A stretch of 64,000 bases of DNA from Cytobacillus depressus (GTDB taxonomy: Bacteria > Bacillota > Bacilli > Bacillales > Cytobacillaceae). Positions 1 through 8,987 of the stretch are shown in pieces. Below the pieces are notes generated by a model that did no database searches, was not told the DNA's origin, and was given only the letters and a program-made list of their open reading frames with translations. Both the position numbers and the translations under genes were made by a program. Position 1 is the stretch's first letter. Each line of letters begins with the position of its first letter. The DNA lies in NCBI RefSeq assembly GCF_008923245.1, contig NZ_WBOS01000002.1:62001-126000 (forward strand), written 5' to 3'.

Positions 1-1856
1 ATGATATAAATGGCGAGATTGCCAGCAAAATAACCGCTAATAAAATTGAAGGAGCCTCAATTCAGGAAATTCCCGATCATTTAAAAAAAGCGGTTATGGC
101 GATTGAAGATCACCGCTTTTACGAACATAACGGCATTGATGTGACAAGTATTGGAAGAGCGTTTTTTCGTAATATTAAAGCAGGGCATATTTTAGAAGGC
201 GGAAGCACGATTACACAGCAGTTAACGAAAAATGCCTTGCTATCGCCAGAGAAAACATATAAGCGCAAAATAGAAGAATTCTTTCTAGCGAGAGAAATTG
301 AAAAAATATATACAAAGGACGAAATCCTCCAAATGTATTTAAATCATATTTATTTTGGGGAGGGTGCTTGGGGGATAAAACGTGCGGCCATGAAATATTA
401 TGGGAAAGATGTGAAGGATTTATCGATAAGTGAGTCGGCATTATTAGCTGGCATCATTAATGCCCCTTCAGCAATAAATCCTTATAAAAATGAAAAAAAA
501 GCACTTGAGCGCCGAGACCTCGTTCTGGAACAAATGAAATCATTTGGTTTTCTTACAGAGGCGCAATATACGAAGGCAAAGAATGAACATTTAGTGTTCG
601 ATGATCATGGGGGAGACCCCTTTAAAGGAAAATACCCTTATTACGTAGACTACGTTTTAGAGGAAGGGATGAAAAGATATGGTTTTTCCCTTGATGAACT
701 ATTGACGGGTGGATATCAAATTTATACCGAGCTTGATCCTTCCATGCAGCAAGCTGTCGAAGAGACTTATCAGAATGATTCAATGTTTCCGGCGGGCACA
801 GAGGATCAAATCGTTCAAAGCGGAGCCATCTTGATCGAACCGAAAAGCGGAGGGGTACGTGCATTAGTTGGCGGAAGGGGGGAGCATACCCTACTTGGGC
901 ATAATCGAGCGATCCATCCGGTCGGCCAGCCTGGATCAACAATGAAGCCTCTTGTTCCTTATACACCGGCACTTGAAAATGGCTGGAATATTACGGACGT
1001 GCTGAAGGATGAAAAAATGAAATTCGGCGATTATGAGCCTAATAATTATAATTTCCAATTCCGCGGTCAAGTGCCAATGTATGAAGCTGTTAAGGATTCT
1101 CTCAATATACCAGCTGTATGGCTCCTTAATGAAATTGGAATTGATAAAGGAATTGAAGCCGCGAGAAGGTTTGGCATTCCAGATGAGGCGATTAATCAAA
1201 ATCTTGCTCTGGCACTAGGAGGAACACCGAAAAACGTGTCTCCTTTAAATATGGCAGAAGCGTACACTGTTTTTGCCAATGGCGGAGAAAAATCTGAAGC
1301 TCATTCCATCGTAAAGATAGTTGATTCAACTGGAAATATTGTCGCAGAGCGGGATGGCAAGAGCACGAGAGTGACGACGAAAGAAGTAACAGATAAAATT
1401 ACGACCATGCTCCTTGGAGTTGTGGAATTAGGTTCTGGGAAAGCAGCGCAAATTCCAGGGCGGGAAGTAGCAGGAAAGACGGGATCAACACAGGTGCCAA
1501 TTGAAGGGGTCAACGGGGTGAAAGACCAATGGTTTGTTGGCTATACCCCTCAGTTAGTTGGGGCGGTTTGGGTTGGCTATGACAAAACAGATAAAAATCA
1601 TTATTTAACGACGACTAGCGGAGTTGGTACGGCGCCGATTTTTAAAGAAATAATGACGAAAGCATTGCAAAATCAAGAGAATGTATCTTTCAATGTGCCG
1701 CATATCGCTTCATTTATCGAAAAAAAGAAACAGGAAGAAAAGAGTCTTCATCATAATAATAAAAAGAATACAGATAAATGGAAAAAGAAAATAGAAAAAG
1801 AACGTAAAAAGTTGGAAAAGAAAATGAAAAAGAAAAAAGGTAAAAAAGATGATTAA
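1..1856 (+). CDS. Class A penicillin-binding protein, 5'-truncated by window edge
   Basis: Bifunctional peptidoglycan glycosyltransferase/transpeptidase acting outside the membrane in wall synthesis. The reading frame is open from nt 3 to the stop at 1854, giving 617 visible residues; the N-terminal anchor and start lie upstream. Glycosyltransferase motifs EDHRFYEHNGID (nt about 105) and GGSTITQQLTKN are present, followed by YLNHIYFGEGAWG. Transpeptidase motifs are STMK (Ser codon at 936), SLN and KTGST (about 1476). The tail after about 1720 is very rich in Lys and Glu, probably disordered. It resembles the PbpF/PbpG group, but the exact paralogue cannot be fixed because fumC, not hemE, is the neighbour. 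The first ATG inside the window (96) is internal, not the start. Confidence 0.93.
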   Translation, partial: DINGEIASKITANKIEGASIQEIPDHLKKAVMAIEDHRFYEHNGIDVTSIGRAFFRNIKAGHILEGGSTITQQLTKNALLSPEKTYKRKIEEFFLAREIEKIYTKDEILQMYLNHIYFGEGAWGIKRAAMKYYGKDVKDLSISESALLAGIINAPSAINPYKNEKKALERRDLVLEQMKSFGFLTEAQYTKAKNEHLVFDDHGGDPFKGKYPYYVDYVLEEGMKRYGFSLDELLTGGYQIYTELDPSMQQAVEETYQNDSMFPAGTEDQIVQSGAILIEPKSGGVRALVGGRGEHTLLGHNRAIHPVGQPGSTMKPLVPYTPALENGWNITDVLKDEKMKFGDYEPNNYNFQFRGQVPMYEAVKDSLNIPAVWLLNEIGIDKGIEAARRFGIPDEAINQNLALALGGTPKNVSPLNMAEAYTVFANGGEKSEAHSIVKIVDSTGNIVAERDGKSTRVTTKEVTDKITTMLLGVVELGSGKAAQIPGREVAGKTGSTQVPIEGVNGVKDQWFVGYTPQLVGAVWVGYDKTDKNHYLTTTSGVGTAPIFKEIMTKALQNQENVSFNVPHIASFIEKKKQEEKSLHHNNKKNTDKWKKKIEKERKKLEKKMKKKKGKKDD

Positions 1857-1976
1857 GCCAATAAAAATCGTTCATAAAAATGTCAATTCCCTGTCACGAA
1901 ATGTACCTATCTAATCAAATAACCTTCCCACCATTTATGCTATTTTAAAGGTATAAACTATGTGGGGGGACTAGGA

Positions 1977-2060
1977 ATGGAACAGCTATCTGTTACCTTG
2001 GTGATTGCGAGTATTATGGTACTTGGGTATTTTTTAGGATATACAATTATTAAACATTAA
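1977..2060 (+). CDS. 27-residue single-pass membrane peptide
   Basis: ATG at 1977 with a G-rich ribosome site (GGGGGGA) about 8 nt upstream, ending in TAA at 2058-2060 directly before a terminator hairpin. The peptide is MEQLSVTLVIASIM followed by VLGYFLGYTIIKH: one hydrophobic helix with a basic/aromatic end. A good RBS, a matching stop and a private terminator make it a likely real micro-gene. I do not recognise the family. It sits between the penicillin-binding protein and fumarase; whether it shares the PBP transcript is unclear. Confidence 0.6.
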   Translation: MEQLSVTLVIASIMVLGYFLGYTIIKH

Positions 2061-2094
2061 AACTGCTTGCTTCATGCAAAGCAGTTTTTTTTAT
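2060..2094 (+). terminator. Rho-independent terminator after micro-gene
   Basis: AACTGCTT and AAGCAGTT form a stem around a short loop, followed by a run of eight T. Confidence 0.85.
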
Positions 2095-2173
2095 TATACA
2101 AAGATACCCATAAAAGCTAGGAAATAGGGAATAGAATATAATTGAAGGATTTTTTTATCCAAGGAGGAATGTA

Positions 2174-3556
2174 ATGACTAGTTATCGGGTTGAAAGAGAT
2201 ACACTTGGAGAAGTAAAGGTTCCGGCTGAAAAGTATTGGGGAGCACAAACGCAAAGAAGCAAGGAGAATTTTCACATAGGTATCGAGAAAATGCCGATGG
2301 AAGTGATCTATGCTTTTGCGAAAATCAAACATGCCGCTGCGATTGTTAATCATAGATTAGGAAAATTATCTGAGGCCAAAATGAATGCAATCGTTCAAGC
2401 AACAGCTGAAATTTTGCAAGGGAAGTTTGATGAGGATTTTCCGCTCGTCGTCTGGCAAACAGGAAGCGGAACGCAAACTAATATGAATGTCAACGAAGTG
2501 GTCGCAAGAAGGGCAAATGAATTGCTGCAAAAGAACGGTGATGCTCAAAATAATGTTCATCCGAACGATGATGTCAATATGTCCCAAAGCTCGAATGATA
2601 CATTTCCGACATCGATGCATATTGCAGCCTATATCGAAATTGCTGAACAGCTTCTTCCTGCCCTTAGCGGTTTGAAAAAGACAATTAACCAAAAAGAACA
2701 AGCATACAATCAAATTGTGAAAATTGGGAGGACCCATTTGCAAGATGCCACCCCATTGACATTAGGACAAGAAATTAGTGGCTGGCGTGCGATGCTAGAT
2801 AAAAATGAGAAGATGATTTCCGAGGCAATCAGATACATGCTCGATCTTGCTATTGGGGGAACTGCAGTTGGTACAGGAATTAATGCGGACCAAGCATTCG
2901 GGGACGAGGTAGCCAAGGAAATTTCTTTTCTGACGGGCCATTCTTTTCAATCCTCGGAAAATAAATTTCAAGCATTAACGAGCCATGATGAAATTGTTCA
3001 TGTGCACGGAGCATTAAAGGCACTTGCAGCCGACTTAATGAAGATTGCCAATGATGTCAGATGGCTAGCTAGTGGACCGAGGAGCGGGATTGGCGAGCTA
3101 TCGATACCTGCAAATGAGCCAGGAAGCTCGATTATGCCAGGGAAAGTGAATCCGACCCAGAGCGAGGCGTTAACGATGATTACTTGTCAAGTTTTTGGCA
3201 ATGATGCCACAATTGGGTTTGCAGCGAGTCAAGGAAATTTTGAGCTAAATGTCTTTAAACCGGTTATTATCCATAACCTTATTCAATCGATTCGCCTTTT
3301 AACGGACGGAATGGTTTCTTTTAATGAAAAATGCATAGTTGGTCTAGAGGCGAATGAAAAAGTCATTGCCGAACATGTCCAAAGATCGCTCATGCTTGTA
3401 ACTGCACTTAATCCACATATAGGTTATGAAAAAGCTGCTGAGATTGCCAAACTGGCCTTTAAAGAAAATCTCACACTTAAGGAAGCGGCTTTAAAAACAG
3501 GTTATATTACTGCAGATCAATTTAATGAGTGGGTCGATCCTTCTAAGATGGTATGA
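2174..3556 (+). CDS. fumC: Class II fumarate hydratase
   Basis: Catalyses reversible hydration of fumarate to L-malate in the TCA cycle; cytosolic homotetramer of the aspartase/fumarase family. 460 residues, the usual class II length. Visible family marks: GSGTQTNMN near residue 100, the catalytic-His region [16 protein letters not shown] near 185-200, and the signature loop [11 protein letters not shown] near 318 carrying the catalytic Ser. The start is supported by AAGGAGG at 2161. It follows a terminator, so it has its own promoter. An inverted copy of the dispersed repeat begins 6 nt after the stop. Confidence 0.97.
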   Translation: MTSYRVERDTLGEVKVPAEKYWGAQTQRSKENFHIGIEKMPMEVIYAFAKIKHAAAIVNHRLGKLSEAKMNAIVQATAEILQGKFDEDFPLVVWQTGSGTQTNMNVNEVVARRANELLQKNGDAQNNVHPNDDVNMSQSSNDTFPTSMHIAAYIEIAEQLLPALSGLKKTINQKEQAYNQIVKIGRTHLQDATPLTLGQEISGWRAMLDKNEKMISEAIRYMLDLAIGGTAVGTGINADQAFGDEVAKEISFLTGHSFQSSENKFQALTSHDEIVHVHGALKALAADLMKIANDVRWLASGPRSGIGELSIPANEPGSSIMPGKVNPTQSEALTMITCQVFGNDATIGFAASQGNFELNVFKPVIIHNLIQSIRLLTDGMVSFNEKCIVGLEANEKVIAEHVQRSLMLVTALNPHIGYEKAAEIAKLAFKENLTLKEAALKTGYITADQFNEWVDPSKMV

Positions 3557-3561
3557 GTAAA

Positions 3562-3742
3562 AAGAAAAGCGGAAGCGCCTTCGGAACAATCAAAGTTCAG
3601 ATTGTTCCTGTAAGGATTATTCAAGGAAGCTTTCCTTAGTGCTCACCCCCGACAAGCACATGACGATGCTCACGGAAAGGCGCCCTTTACCTTTCTGGGA
3701 GGATTGGCTTGTGACCTCGGGGAAAGGCGCTAAAGCTAGACA
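3562..3742 (-). repeat. Dispersed repeat copy R1 (with right-hand module)
   Basis: Reverse-orientation copy. On the minus strand it begins GTCTAGCTTTAGCGCC and ends GCGCTTCCGCTTTTCT. It contains the CTTGTG-type core and the GGAACAATC/GATTGTTCC hairpin module. It fills the space between fumC and the terminator of the convergent SASP gene. Confidence 0.85.
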
Positions 3743-3748
3743 AAAAAG

Positions 3749-3775
3749 AAAGACCCCCTTAATAAAAGGGGGTCA
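3749..3775 (-). terminator. Terminator of SASP gene
   Basis: Stem GACCCCC/GGGGGTC (3752-3774) with a T-rich tract on the minus strand that runs straight into repeat R1. Confidence 0.85.
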
Positions 3776-3808
3776 GAGCCATATCTTATTAAGTTTTTGT
3801 ATCAAATA

Positions 3809-4024
3809 TTATCGTTGGTAACCGCCAAGTTGTTGTTCAGCCATTTGAACAAGGCGCTTTGTAATTTCTCCTCCAACAGATCCATTGGCACGAGATGTCG
3901 TATCAGCACCTAAGTTAACGCCAAATTCGTTTGCGATTTCAAATTTCATTTGGTCTAGTGCTTGTGCTACACCAGGCACTACTAATTGATTTGAGGAATT
4001 TCTGTTTGATGTGTTTTGATCCAT
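3809..4024 (-). CDS. sspB: Alpha/beta-type small acid-soluble spore protein
   Basis: DNA-binding protein that saturates forespore DNA, protects it from UV and heat, and is degraded at germination by the Gpr protease. 71 residues. It contains the Gpr cleavage region [10 protein letters not shown] and the family block [20 protein letters not shown]. The start is the ATG at 4024, preceded by GAGGAG at about 9 nt; a longer frame begins at 4084 but lacks an RBS. The symbol follows the B. subtilis order sspB-yheE-yheD-yheC-yheB-yheA; another alpha/beta paralogue name is possible. Forespore (sigma-G) expression is expected from the family, but I could not find a convincing promoter. Confidence 0.93.
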   Translation of the reverse strand: MDQNTSNRNSSNQLVVPGVAQALDQMKFEIANEFGVNLGADTTSRANGSVGGEITKRLVQMAEQQLGGYQR

Positions 4025-4321
4025 AAAGTATCGCTCCTCATAATGTTTTTTTTGGAAATATGGTTGGGTTAGCCGGAATTGCACCGGCCCAAGCTTAACT
4101 TGTACCTCTAATTGGTTTAACCCATCGGTATAATAATACTCTGAGATTGTTTGTGAAATCTCGTTGATGTTTGTTTACTCTTTATTATGGAGTTTTTCGC
4201 TTCTCTTATTCTATATTTTTAGTGGGAATTGTTTCCTATTTGTTTTCACATATCTGTTGATAAATTGACGAACGATAAGATTATTGAAATTTTTATATAG
4301 AGAATGGAGCGGGTCATTGAA

Positions 4322-4564
4322 ATGGCTATTTGTCCAATCTGTAATGGGTTTGAAGAAATAAAGAAAAAATGTACGTCATGCGGAAATCTCGCTTTGGATC
4401 AAGGCAGGATTATGGATTATTACGGTGCTTATAGTGCATATATGCCAATTGATCTAATGAAACTGGAGGATGGCTATCCGAATGATTACGCGAATAAGGA
4501 GTGCCCACATTTTTTAAAATGCCCAGTTTGCGGAAATCAAGAAGTTACTTTAATAAAAGAATAA
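4322..4564 (+). CDS. Small zinc-ribbon-like protein
   Basis: 80 residues from ATG 4322, with GGAGCGGG about 9 nt upstream; an in-frame ATG at 4304 is less well placed. Two Cys pairs near the N-terminus (CPIC, CTSC) and a further CPVC near the C-terminus suggest one or two zinc sites. The middle is Tyr- and Asp-rich (residues about 30-55). No enzyme motif. I do not recognise the family. It stands alone between the SASP gene, read the other way, and a two-way terminator. Confidence 0.8.
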   Translation: MAICPICNGFEEIKKKCTSCGNLALDQGRIMDYYGAYSAYMPIDLMKLEDGYPNDYANKECPHFLKCPVCGNQEVTLIKE

Positions 4565-4577
4565 TACTGGTAAAAAA

Positions 4578-4615
4578 AATCAGCACTTCCCAAGTTGAGA
4601 AGGTGCTGATTTTCT
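4578..4615. terminator. Bidirectional terminator
   Basis: Stem AATCAGCACTTC/GAAGGTGCTGATT with T-run to the right and A-run to the left, so it can serve the zinc-ribbon gene (+) and the next gene (-). Confidence 0.85.
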
Positions 4616-4622
4616 CCGCCAA

Positions 4623-4808
4623 TTATTCAACCGTATAAGGCGGATCTTCTTCGTGAAGGTCTCTAGCTTCTTCAATATTTGTCGTTTCTTCTCTCATATG
4701 GACAGAACCGCCGGACATTCCTTCATTAATCATGCGATCGATGTCTAAATAAACTTTGTCTCTGCCTTCATGATGTAAATCTTCTTGGGCATTTTTTTGA
4801 TCTGACAA
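4623..4808 (-). CDS. Small acidic hypothetical protein, TTG start
   Basis: 61 residues. Start chosen at TTG 4808, because AAAGGAGG lies 8 nt upstream; the upstream ATG at 4871 would place that strong RBS inside the gene. Composition is strongly charged and acidic (LHEEDPPYTVE end), with no membrane segment or Cys. Function unknown. It lies among small sporulation-associated genes, which suggests but does not show a spore role. Confidence 0.7.
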   Translation of the reverse strand: MSDQKNAQEDLHHEGRDKVYLDIDRMINEGMSGGSVHMREETTNIEEARDLHEEDPPYTVE

Positions 4809-4875
4809 GTTTTCTTCCTCCTTTGGAAAGATGATATGCAATTTATTCTTCCAAAGGAGGAAGGAAATCATACAT

Positions 4876-5056
4876 GTCTAGCTCCAGGGTCTAGGGGCTC
4901 GAGGTCATAAGCCAAACCATCAAGAAGATTAAAATACAACCTTTTCACTTGCTCGTATTATGCTTGTCGGGGCTGAGCACTAAGGAAAGCTCCTTAGAAT
5001 GATCTTCGCAGGAACAATCTGCACTTTGATTGTTCCGAAGCCGTTTCCGCTTTTCT
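4876..5056 (+). repeat. Dispersed repeat copy R2a (with right-hand module)
   Basis: GTCTAGCTCCAG left end, CTCGAGGTCATAAGCC core, TTATGCTTGTCGGGG return arm, GGAACAATC/GATTGTTCC module, and right end CCGCTTTTCT. Head-to-tail with R2b. Confidence 0.85.
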
Positions 5057-5060
5057 ATTT

Positions 5061-5183
5061 GTCTAGCTCCAACGGCTAGCCCCTCGAGGTCATAAGCCAC
5101 TTTATGAATGAAGGCAAAGTACGCCTTCCTCCATAAAGCGTCTTATGCTTGTCGGGGCAGAACAAGCCGTTTCCGCTTTTCTA
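5061..5183 (+). repeat. Dispersed repeat copy R2b (short form)
   Basis: Short form without modules, in tandem 4 nt after R2a. Its arms carry matched changes (AACGGCT on the left, AGCCGTT on the right), so pairing is kept: compensatory variation supporting a folded structure. It ends 3 nt before the stop codon of the leftward yheE-like gene. Confidence 0.88.
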
Positions 5184-5186
5184 TTT

Positions 5187-5399
5187 TCATTGATCATATA
5201 CATGGAAAAGCATTAATTCATGAATTTGCTCCAATAATTTTATTTCATCCTCACCGTTAGGGGCAGCTGATGTCCATTCAATTTTCCCGTTTTGATGATA
5301 AATACCATCGAATTTATGTTTGTTAAAATAAAAAGAAAACCTCCAGCCAGGCAATTGTTTGTTTTCATATAAAGGTTTGAATTGAAAATGGGTAAGCAT
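5187..5399 (-). CDS. yheE: YheE-family small protein
   Basis: 70 residues, with AAAGGAGG close upstream of ATG 5399. Rich in aromatic residues (FQFKPLYENK, WRFSFYFNKHKF), no membrane segment. Length and position (between sspB-type and yheD/yheC-type genes) match B. subtilis yheE, whose function is unknown. The stop at 5187 abuts repeat R2b, and no separate terminator is seen; transcription from the ATP-grasp operon may read into it. Confidence 0.75.
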   Translation of the reverse strand: MLTHFQFKPLYENKQLPGWRFSFYFNKHKFDGIYHQNGKIEWTSAAPNGEDEIKLLEQIHELMLFHVYDQ

Positions 5400-5423
5400 A
5401 ATCCTTGCCTCCTTTTCATCATC

Positions 5424-6518
5424 TTACACCTTTTTGTTCAAGCCTGCTAATTCAAAAAATAAACGTACTAATGATTGAATTCGTTTCTCTTCTATTTCCT
5501 TTTCATCAAATTTCATCGGTTTAGAATTAATTTCATAAATAATATAGCGGCCATCTTCTGAAATTCCGGCATCAATTGAAAATTCTCCAAAAAAGCCAAT
5601 TTCTTTTGATAAAAGTCTTCCTGCTTTGTTTGCCACTTCTGAAATGAATTGATCATGCTCCAACGTTTGCACTTCCTCGTACGGGATGATGACCCCACCG
5701 TTAGGAATATGTGTAGTGATATCCTGCTCCTTTGCTTGCCTAATGCCAATGCCGATTACTTCATAATGATTGTTTTGAAAATGAACGAGAATACGAAAAT
5801 CAAACCGCTTGCCATTATATAAGAACGGCAAAATAGCTTCTTGTGCGATATAGGATTTTTTCAATAAAATGTGGCTCCGCTTAATCCAAAAAGAGTGAAA
5901 ATCATGATATATTCGTTCTTCTTTCTGGCCCTCTAAACGAATGGAGCCATCGTTATTTAGATGAAGGAGATAAATGCCTTTCCCCTTTGAACCATTGGCT
6001 GGTTTTAAATATAATTGCCCATGTTTTTCCAAAAATGTATGGAGAGAAGGTTTAGCATGAATGGTAATTGTTTTCGGAAACAGCGGCTGAAAAAAAGTGT
6101 CTCTTGAAAAAATTTGAAATAATTCATACTTATTAAGAAAACCGTAATTAAAAAATGGAATTTGTTTATTTTTAAATAATTGGAGTGCCTCTTGATAGGG
6201 TTTTGATTTTTCTAATTTTTGAAAGGGAACCCGATTATAAATAACATGTGGGAAGGAGCAAATCGCCGTGTACCATTTATCTTTATTGGGTTCATACATA
6301 TAACCGTCAATGGACTGATCCTTAATCTTCTGAGGAGTAAAAACGACGGATAGCCCGCCGTTTTTGCTGATTTCTTTTTGAAGCTCCCTAAATAAACGTC
6401 CATTCCCCGTTATTTTATTGTCTTTTTTGCTCCCAGTTAATATGCCAATGACCGGCATATCTTCATTGGTGGCCATGTTGAGCCAAGTTTTTTGTTCTGG
6501 ATCATAATATTGAATCAT
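5424..6518 (-). CDS. YheC/YheD-type ATP-grasp protein (4th gene of operon)
   Basis: 364 residues. ATP-grasp fold of the family called endospore-coat-associated YheC/YheD. Family features: VIYNRVPFQKLE near residue 94, LKPANGSKGKGIYLL near 173-187 (ATP-binding Lys and Gly loop), FDFRILVHFQ near 240, GGVIIPYEE, and EINSKP near the C-terminus (metal-binding Glu/Asn). Substrate unknown. The start ATG (6518) overlaps the TGA of the previous gene as ATGA, indicating translational coupling. It has about the length of YheC but includes a YheD-like N-terminal segment (MPVIGILTG), so it is a divergent extra paralogue. Confidence 0.85.
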   Translation of the reverse strand: MIQYYDPEQKTWLNMATNEDMPVIGILTGSKKDNKITGNGRLFRELQKEISKNGGLSVVFTPQKIKDQSIDGYMYEPNKDKWYTAICSFPHVIYNRVPFQKLEKSKPYQEALQLFKNKQIPFFNYGFLNKYELFQIFSRDTFFQPLFPKTITIHAKPSLHTFLEKHGQLYLKPANGSKGKGIYLLHLNNDGSIRLEGQKEERIYHDFHSFWIKRSHILLKKSYIAQEAILPFLYNGKRFDFRILVHFQNNHYEVIGIGIRQAKEQDITTHIPNGGVIIPYEEVQTLEHDQFISEVANKAGRLLSKEIGFFGEFSIDAGISEDGRYIIYEINSKPMKFDEKEIEEKRIQSLVRLFFELAGLNKKV

Positions 6519-7882
6519 TTAAATACTTCCTCTGGACTCGTAATGGCCCTTTCGGCTAAAAAAACAGCAAAGGAGAGGGATAGTTTTCTTGTCAGAAGAT
6601 CGAATTCCTTTAGCTCAGGATGTTTAAAAATAGATCTTCCTGGTTTTGAATTTGCTTCAAAGAGCCATACATTTCCATTTCGATCTATACCAAGGTCAAA
6701 GCCAATTTCCCCAATAATTCCTTCCATATTCTCCTCTAACGCTTTACTTAATAATAGCGCAGCATTTGCTAGTTTTGCTTCTACACGCTTCTGTTCCTCG
6801 ATTTCTGGGAAAACCTCAGCAATGGTTCTGATGACGCCGCCGCTCTTTACATGTGTAGTAACACTTCCTGACCCCGCAACTTTTGCGGCGATGGCTGTCA
6901 CAATCCAATCTCCATGATTATTTTTATTTGTGTGAATACGAAAATCGATTGGCCGCTGATCGATTCTCATTAGATGAATACCTTGCTGCACGAGCATTCG
7001 ATTGAGGTTTTTGCTAGCAAACACATGCTTCATTAATCGTTCTAAGCTGTTATATTTTTGCAGCTTATTTTCACCCTGTTGATTACGGAAACGACAATAG
7101 TAACACCCTTCCGCTTTATCATAAATTACTTGATGAACTCCTAAACCTAGACTCCCATTAATCGGTTTAATGAACACATGCCCATAATGGCTAAGCATTC
7201 TTTCTATTTCAGAATAGGAAACAAATGGGTGTGTTTCTGGCAAAAGTTTAGCTAAATTGTCATCTTGAATGAGCCGATCGTTAATCTCTAACTTATTGAA
7301 AAAGCCTGGATTATACCAAGGAATTAAATATTCGGACTGGAGCCGGTCTTTAATCTGTTTATGTTCAGCCACTCTTTCGCTTTTTCGATTTGGCAGCCGA
7401 TCATATATGACATTAGGAAAAGGAACTTCAATCGTCTTCCACCCATTTTGATAAAAAAATAATCCGTTTATTGTTCCTTGCTCCCAATTAATATGCTGTT
7501 CTCCAAATACAAAAGCCATGGCGCCAACAGACTTCTTTACGGAAAGCAGCTTGGTAAAGAAAATACTACGGTCACCAATAGGGCGAATAGGAAAAGGTGT
7601 AAAGCCTGATGTGAATATGCCAACGAGTGGGCCGATATATAATGTTTCATCTGCAATGAAAAGATGAAGAGGGATTGCTATGTTAGGAAACTTTAACTCT
7701 TCAGCTACATCTTTGCTTAAACTAATGATAGGTCTGCTATTTGGCTGATTTTCTATTAATGTATCAAGTGATTGAGTCCCGAAAGCAATCTTTGATAATT
7801 TCGTTATTTGGCTAGCTTCTCTTGGGATATAAACTTTACCGGAGATGTCATCAAGAATTTCAACCTGATATTGTTTTCTCAT
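6515..7882 (-). CDS. YheD-type ATP-grasp protein (3rd gene of operon)
   Basis: 455 residues from ATG 7882, chosen because GAAAGGAG lies 8 nt upstream; an ORF start at 7918 lies upstream of this RBS. An N-terminal beta-rich domain (about 1-110) precedes the ATP-grasp domain: VIYDRLPNRKSERV, FIKPINGSLGLGVHQV, IDFRIHTNKN and FEANSKPGRS. It overlaps the end of the preceding yheC-like gene by 23 nt, so it is co-transcribed. Length fits B. subtilis YheD (about 453). Which of the two YheD-type genes here is the orthologue cannot be decided without a tree. Confidence 0.85.
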   Translation of the reverse strand: MRKQYQVEILDDISGKVYIPREASQITKLSKIAFGTQSLDTLIENQPNSRPIISLSKDVAEELKFPNIAIPLHLFIADETLYIGPLVGIFTSGFTPFPIRPIGDRSIFFTKLLSVKKSVGAMAFVFGEQHINWEQGTINGLFFYQNGWKTIEVPFPNVIYDRLPNRKSERVAEHKQIKDRLQSEYLIPWYNPGFFNKLEINDRLIQDDNLAKLLPETHPFVSYSEIERMLSHYGHVFIKPINGSLGLGVHQVIYDKAEGCYYCRFRNQQGENKLQKYNSLERLMKHVFASKNLNRMLVQQGIHLMRIDQRPIDFRIHTNKNNHGDWIVTAIAAKVAGSGSVTTHVKSGGVIRTIAEVFPEIEEQKRVEAKLANAALLLSKALEENMEGIIGEIGFDLGIDRNGNVWLFEANSKPGRSIFKHPELKEFDLLTRKLSLSFAVFLAERAITSPEEVFK

Positions 7883-8951
7883 CGAGTTGACTCCTTTCAA
7901 AATACAGTTTTTTTCCATAAAGCAGGGGGGAGGTGTAGAGCTGATCTTCTAAGGATGGATCAACTGTTAAGGCGACCTTTCTGCCAGGTTTAGAGTTCAC
8001 GTCCAATATCCAAATGGAAAAATCTTTACTTACTCCAATATCGACACCTAATTCAAACAAAGCTGGGAAGTTTTGTTCTAAAACTATTGGCAAATTAATC
8101 AGAATATCGTTGATTTCATTGTAAAGATAGGTGCTTTTCGAAAGGGGCTGACTTGCAAGCCAATCATTGAAGGCAGAAATTGTTCCTCCAGCACTAATAT
8201 TTGACACAATTCCTTTTTCTTTTCCTGTGCGGATTCCTCTTGAAATTACTTTCCATTTTCCAGTTGGATCTTTTTGCATCAGCACACGAATATCAATGGG
8301 TTGATAATTACTATTAGTAAGCTCTTTATACTCTTGAATGAGGTATTTTCTATCCTTAATGAGATAATCAATCCAGGCAACGGCTTTTTCGTCATATGGG
8401 AATCTTCGGGTGACCGTCTTATTTGCCTTATCTGTTTGCACGACAATTTCTTGATCTTTTTTTTCTAAATAGTATATTCCCCTTCCTTGGGAGCCATTTA
8501 CTGGTTTCATCATAAGGGGTTTATGGGGCATGAGTTGCCGAATGACACTGCCTCCAGAATTTACAAGCTGTGATTTGAGCAAATAAGGTGTCAATGAGGA
8601 TTGGGAAAGGGCTTCATATAAATCCATTTTATTTGGCAGTCCATAGCCTAAAAATACGATGTCTTTCTTTGTTTTTAGCCATTTAACGATTGCTTGACAT
8701 TGTTTTGAGAACGTATCATCTCTGTAAAAGCATCTGTCATAAAGAATATTGGGGATCGGAAATTCAGACGACTCCCAATCATTTGTATGCGGATTGAAAC
8801 GGTCTCCTTTTACATTTTCAGTAATTGGATTGATATCTGACGGAACAAATCGATAACAAGCGATGCCAAGTTGATGTGCTCTTTTGGCAATTTCATAAAA
8901 ATATGTTTTTTCATTCGTAATTTGTAATGTCATCAGACCGAATGTAAGCAT
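7860..8951 (-). CDS. yheC: YheC-type ATP-grasp protein (2nd gene of operon)
   Basis: 363 residues, the same length as remembered for B. subtilis YheC. AGGAGG lies 9 nt before ATG 8951. ATP-grasp motifs: ILYDRCFYRDD near residue 90, MMKPVNGSQGRGIYYL near 165-180, IDIRVLMQKD near 245, GGTISAFN, and LDVNSKPGRK near 330. Predicted carboxylate-amine or phosphate-transfer type ATP-dependent ligase by fold; the real substrate is unknown. Second gene of the leftward operon. Confidence 0.88.
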   Translation of the reverse strand: MLTFGLMTLQITNEKTYFYEIAKRAHQLGIACYRFVPSDINPITENVKGDRFNPHTNDWESSEFPIPNILYDRCFYRDDTFSKQCQAIVKWLKTKKDIVFLGYGLPNKMDLYEALSQSSLTPYLLKSQLVNSGGSVIRQLMPHKPLMMKPVNGSQGRGIYYLEKKDQEIVVQTDKANKTVTRRFPYDEKAVAWIDYLIKDRKYLIQEYKELTNSNYQPIDIRVLMQKDPTGKWKVISRGIRTGKEKGIVSNISAGGTISAFNDWLASQPLSKSTYLYNEINDILINLPIVLEQNFPALFELGVDIGVSKDFSIWILDVNSKPGRKVALTVDPSLEDQLYTSPLLYGKKLYFERSQLDEKTISG

Positions 8952-8987
8952 TTAATATACCTCCTGCAGTTAGACGTCATAGTCATC

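Noticed and set aside
4060..4140. tRNA-like or sigma-G promoter features upstream of the SASP gene
   Set aside because: No cloverleaf can be drawn, and the -35/-10 match to sigma-G is weak with short spacing.
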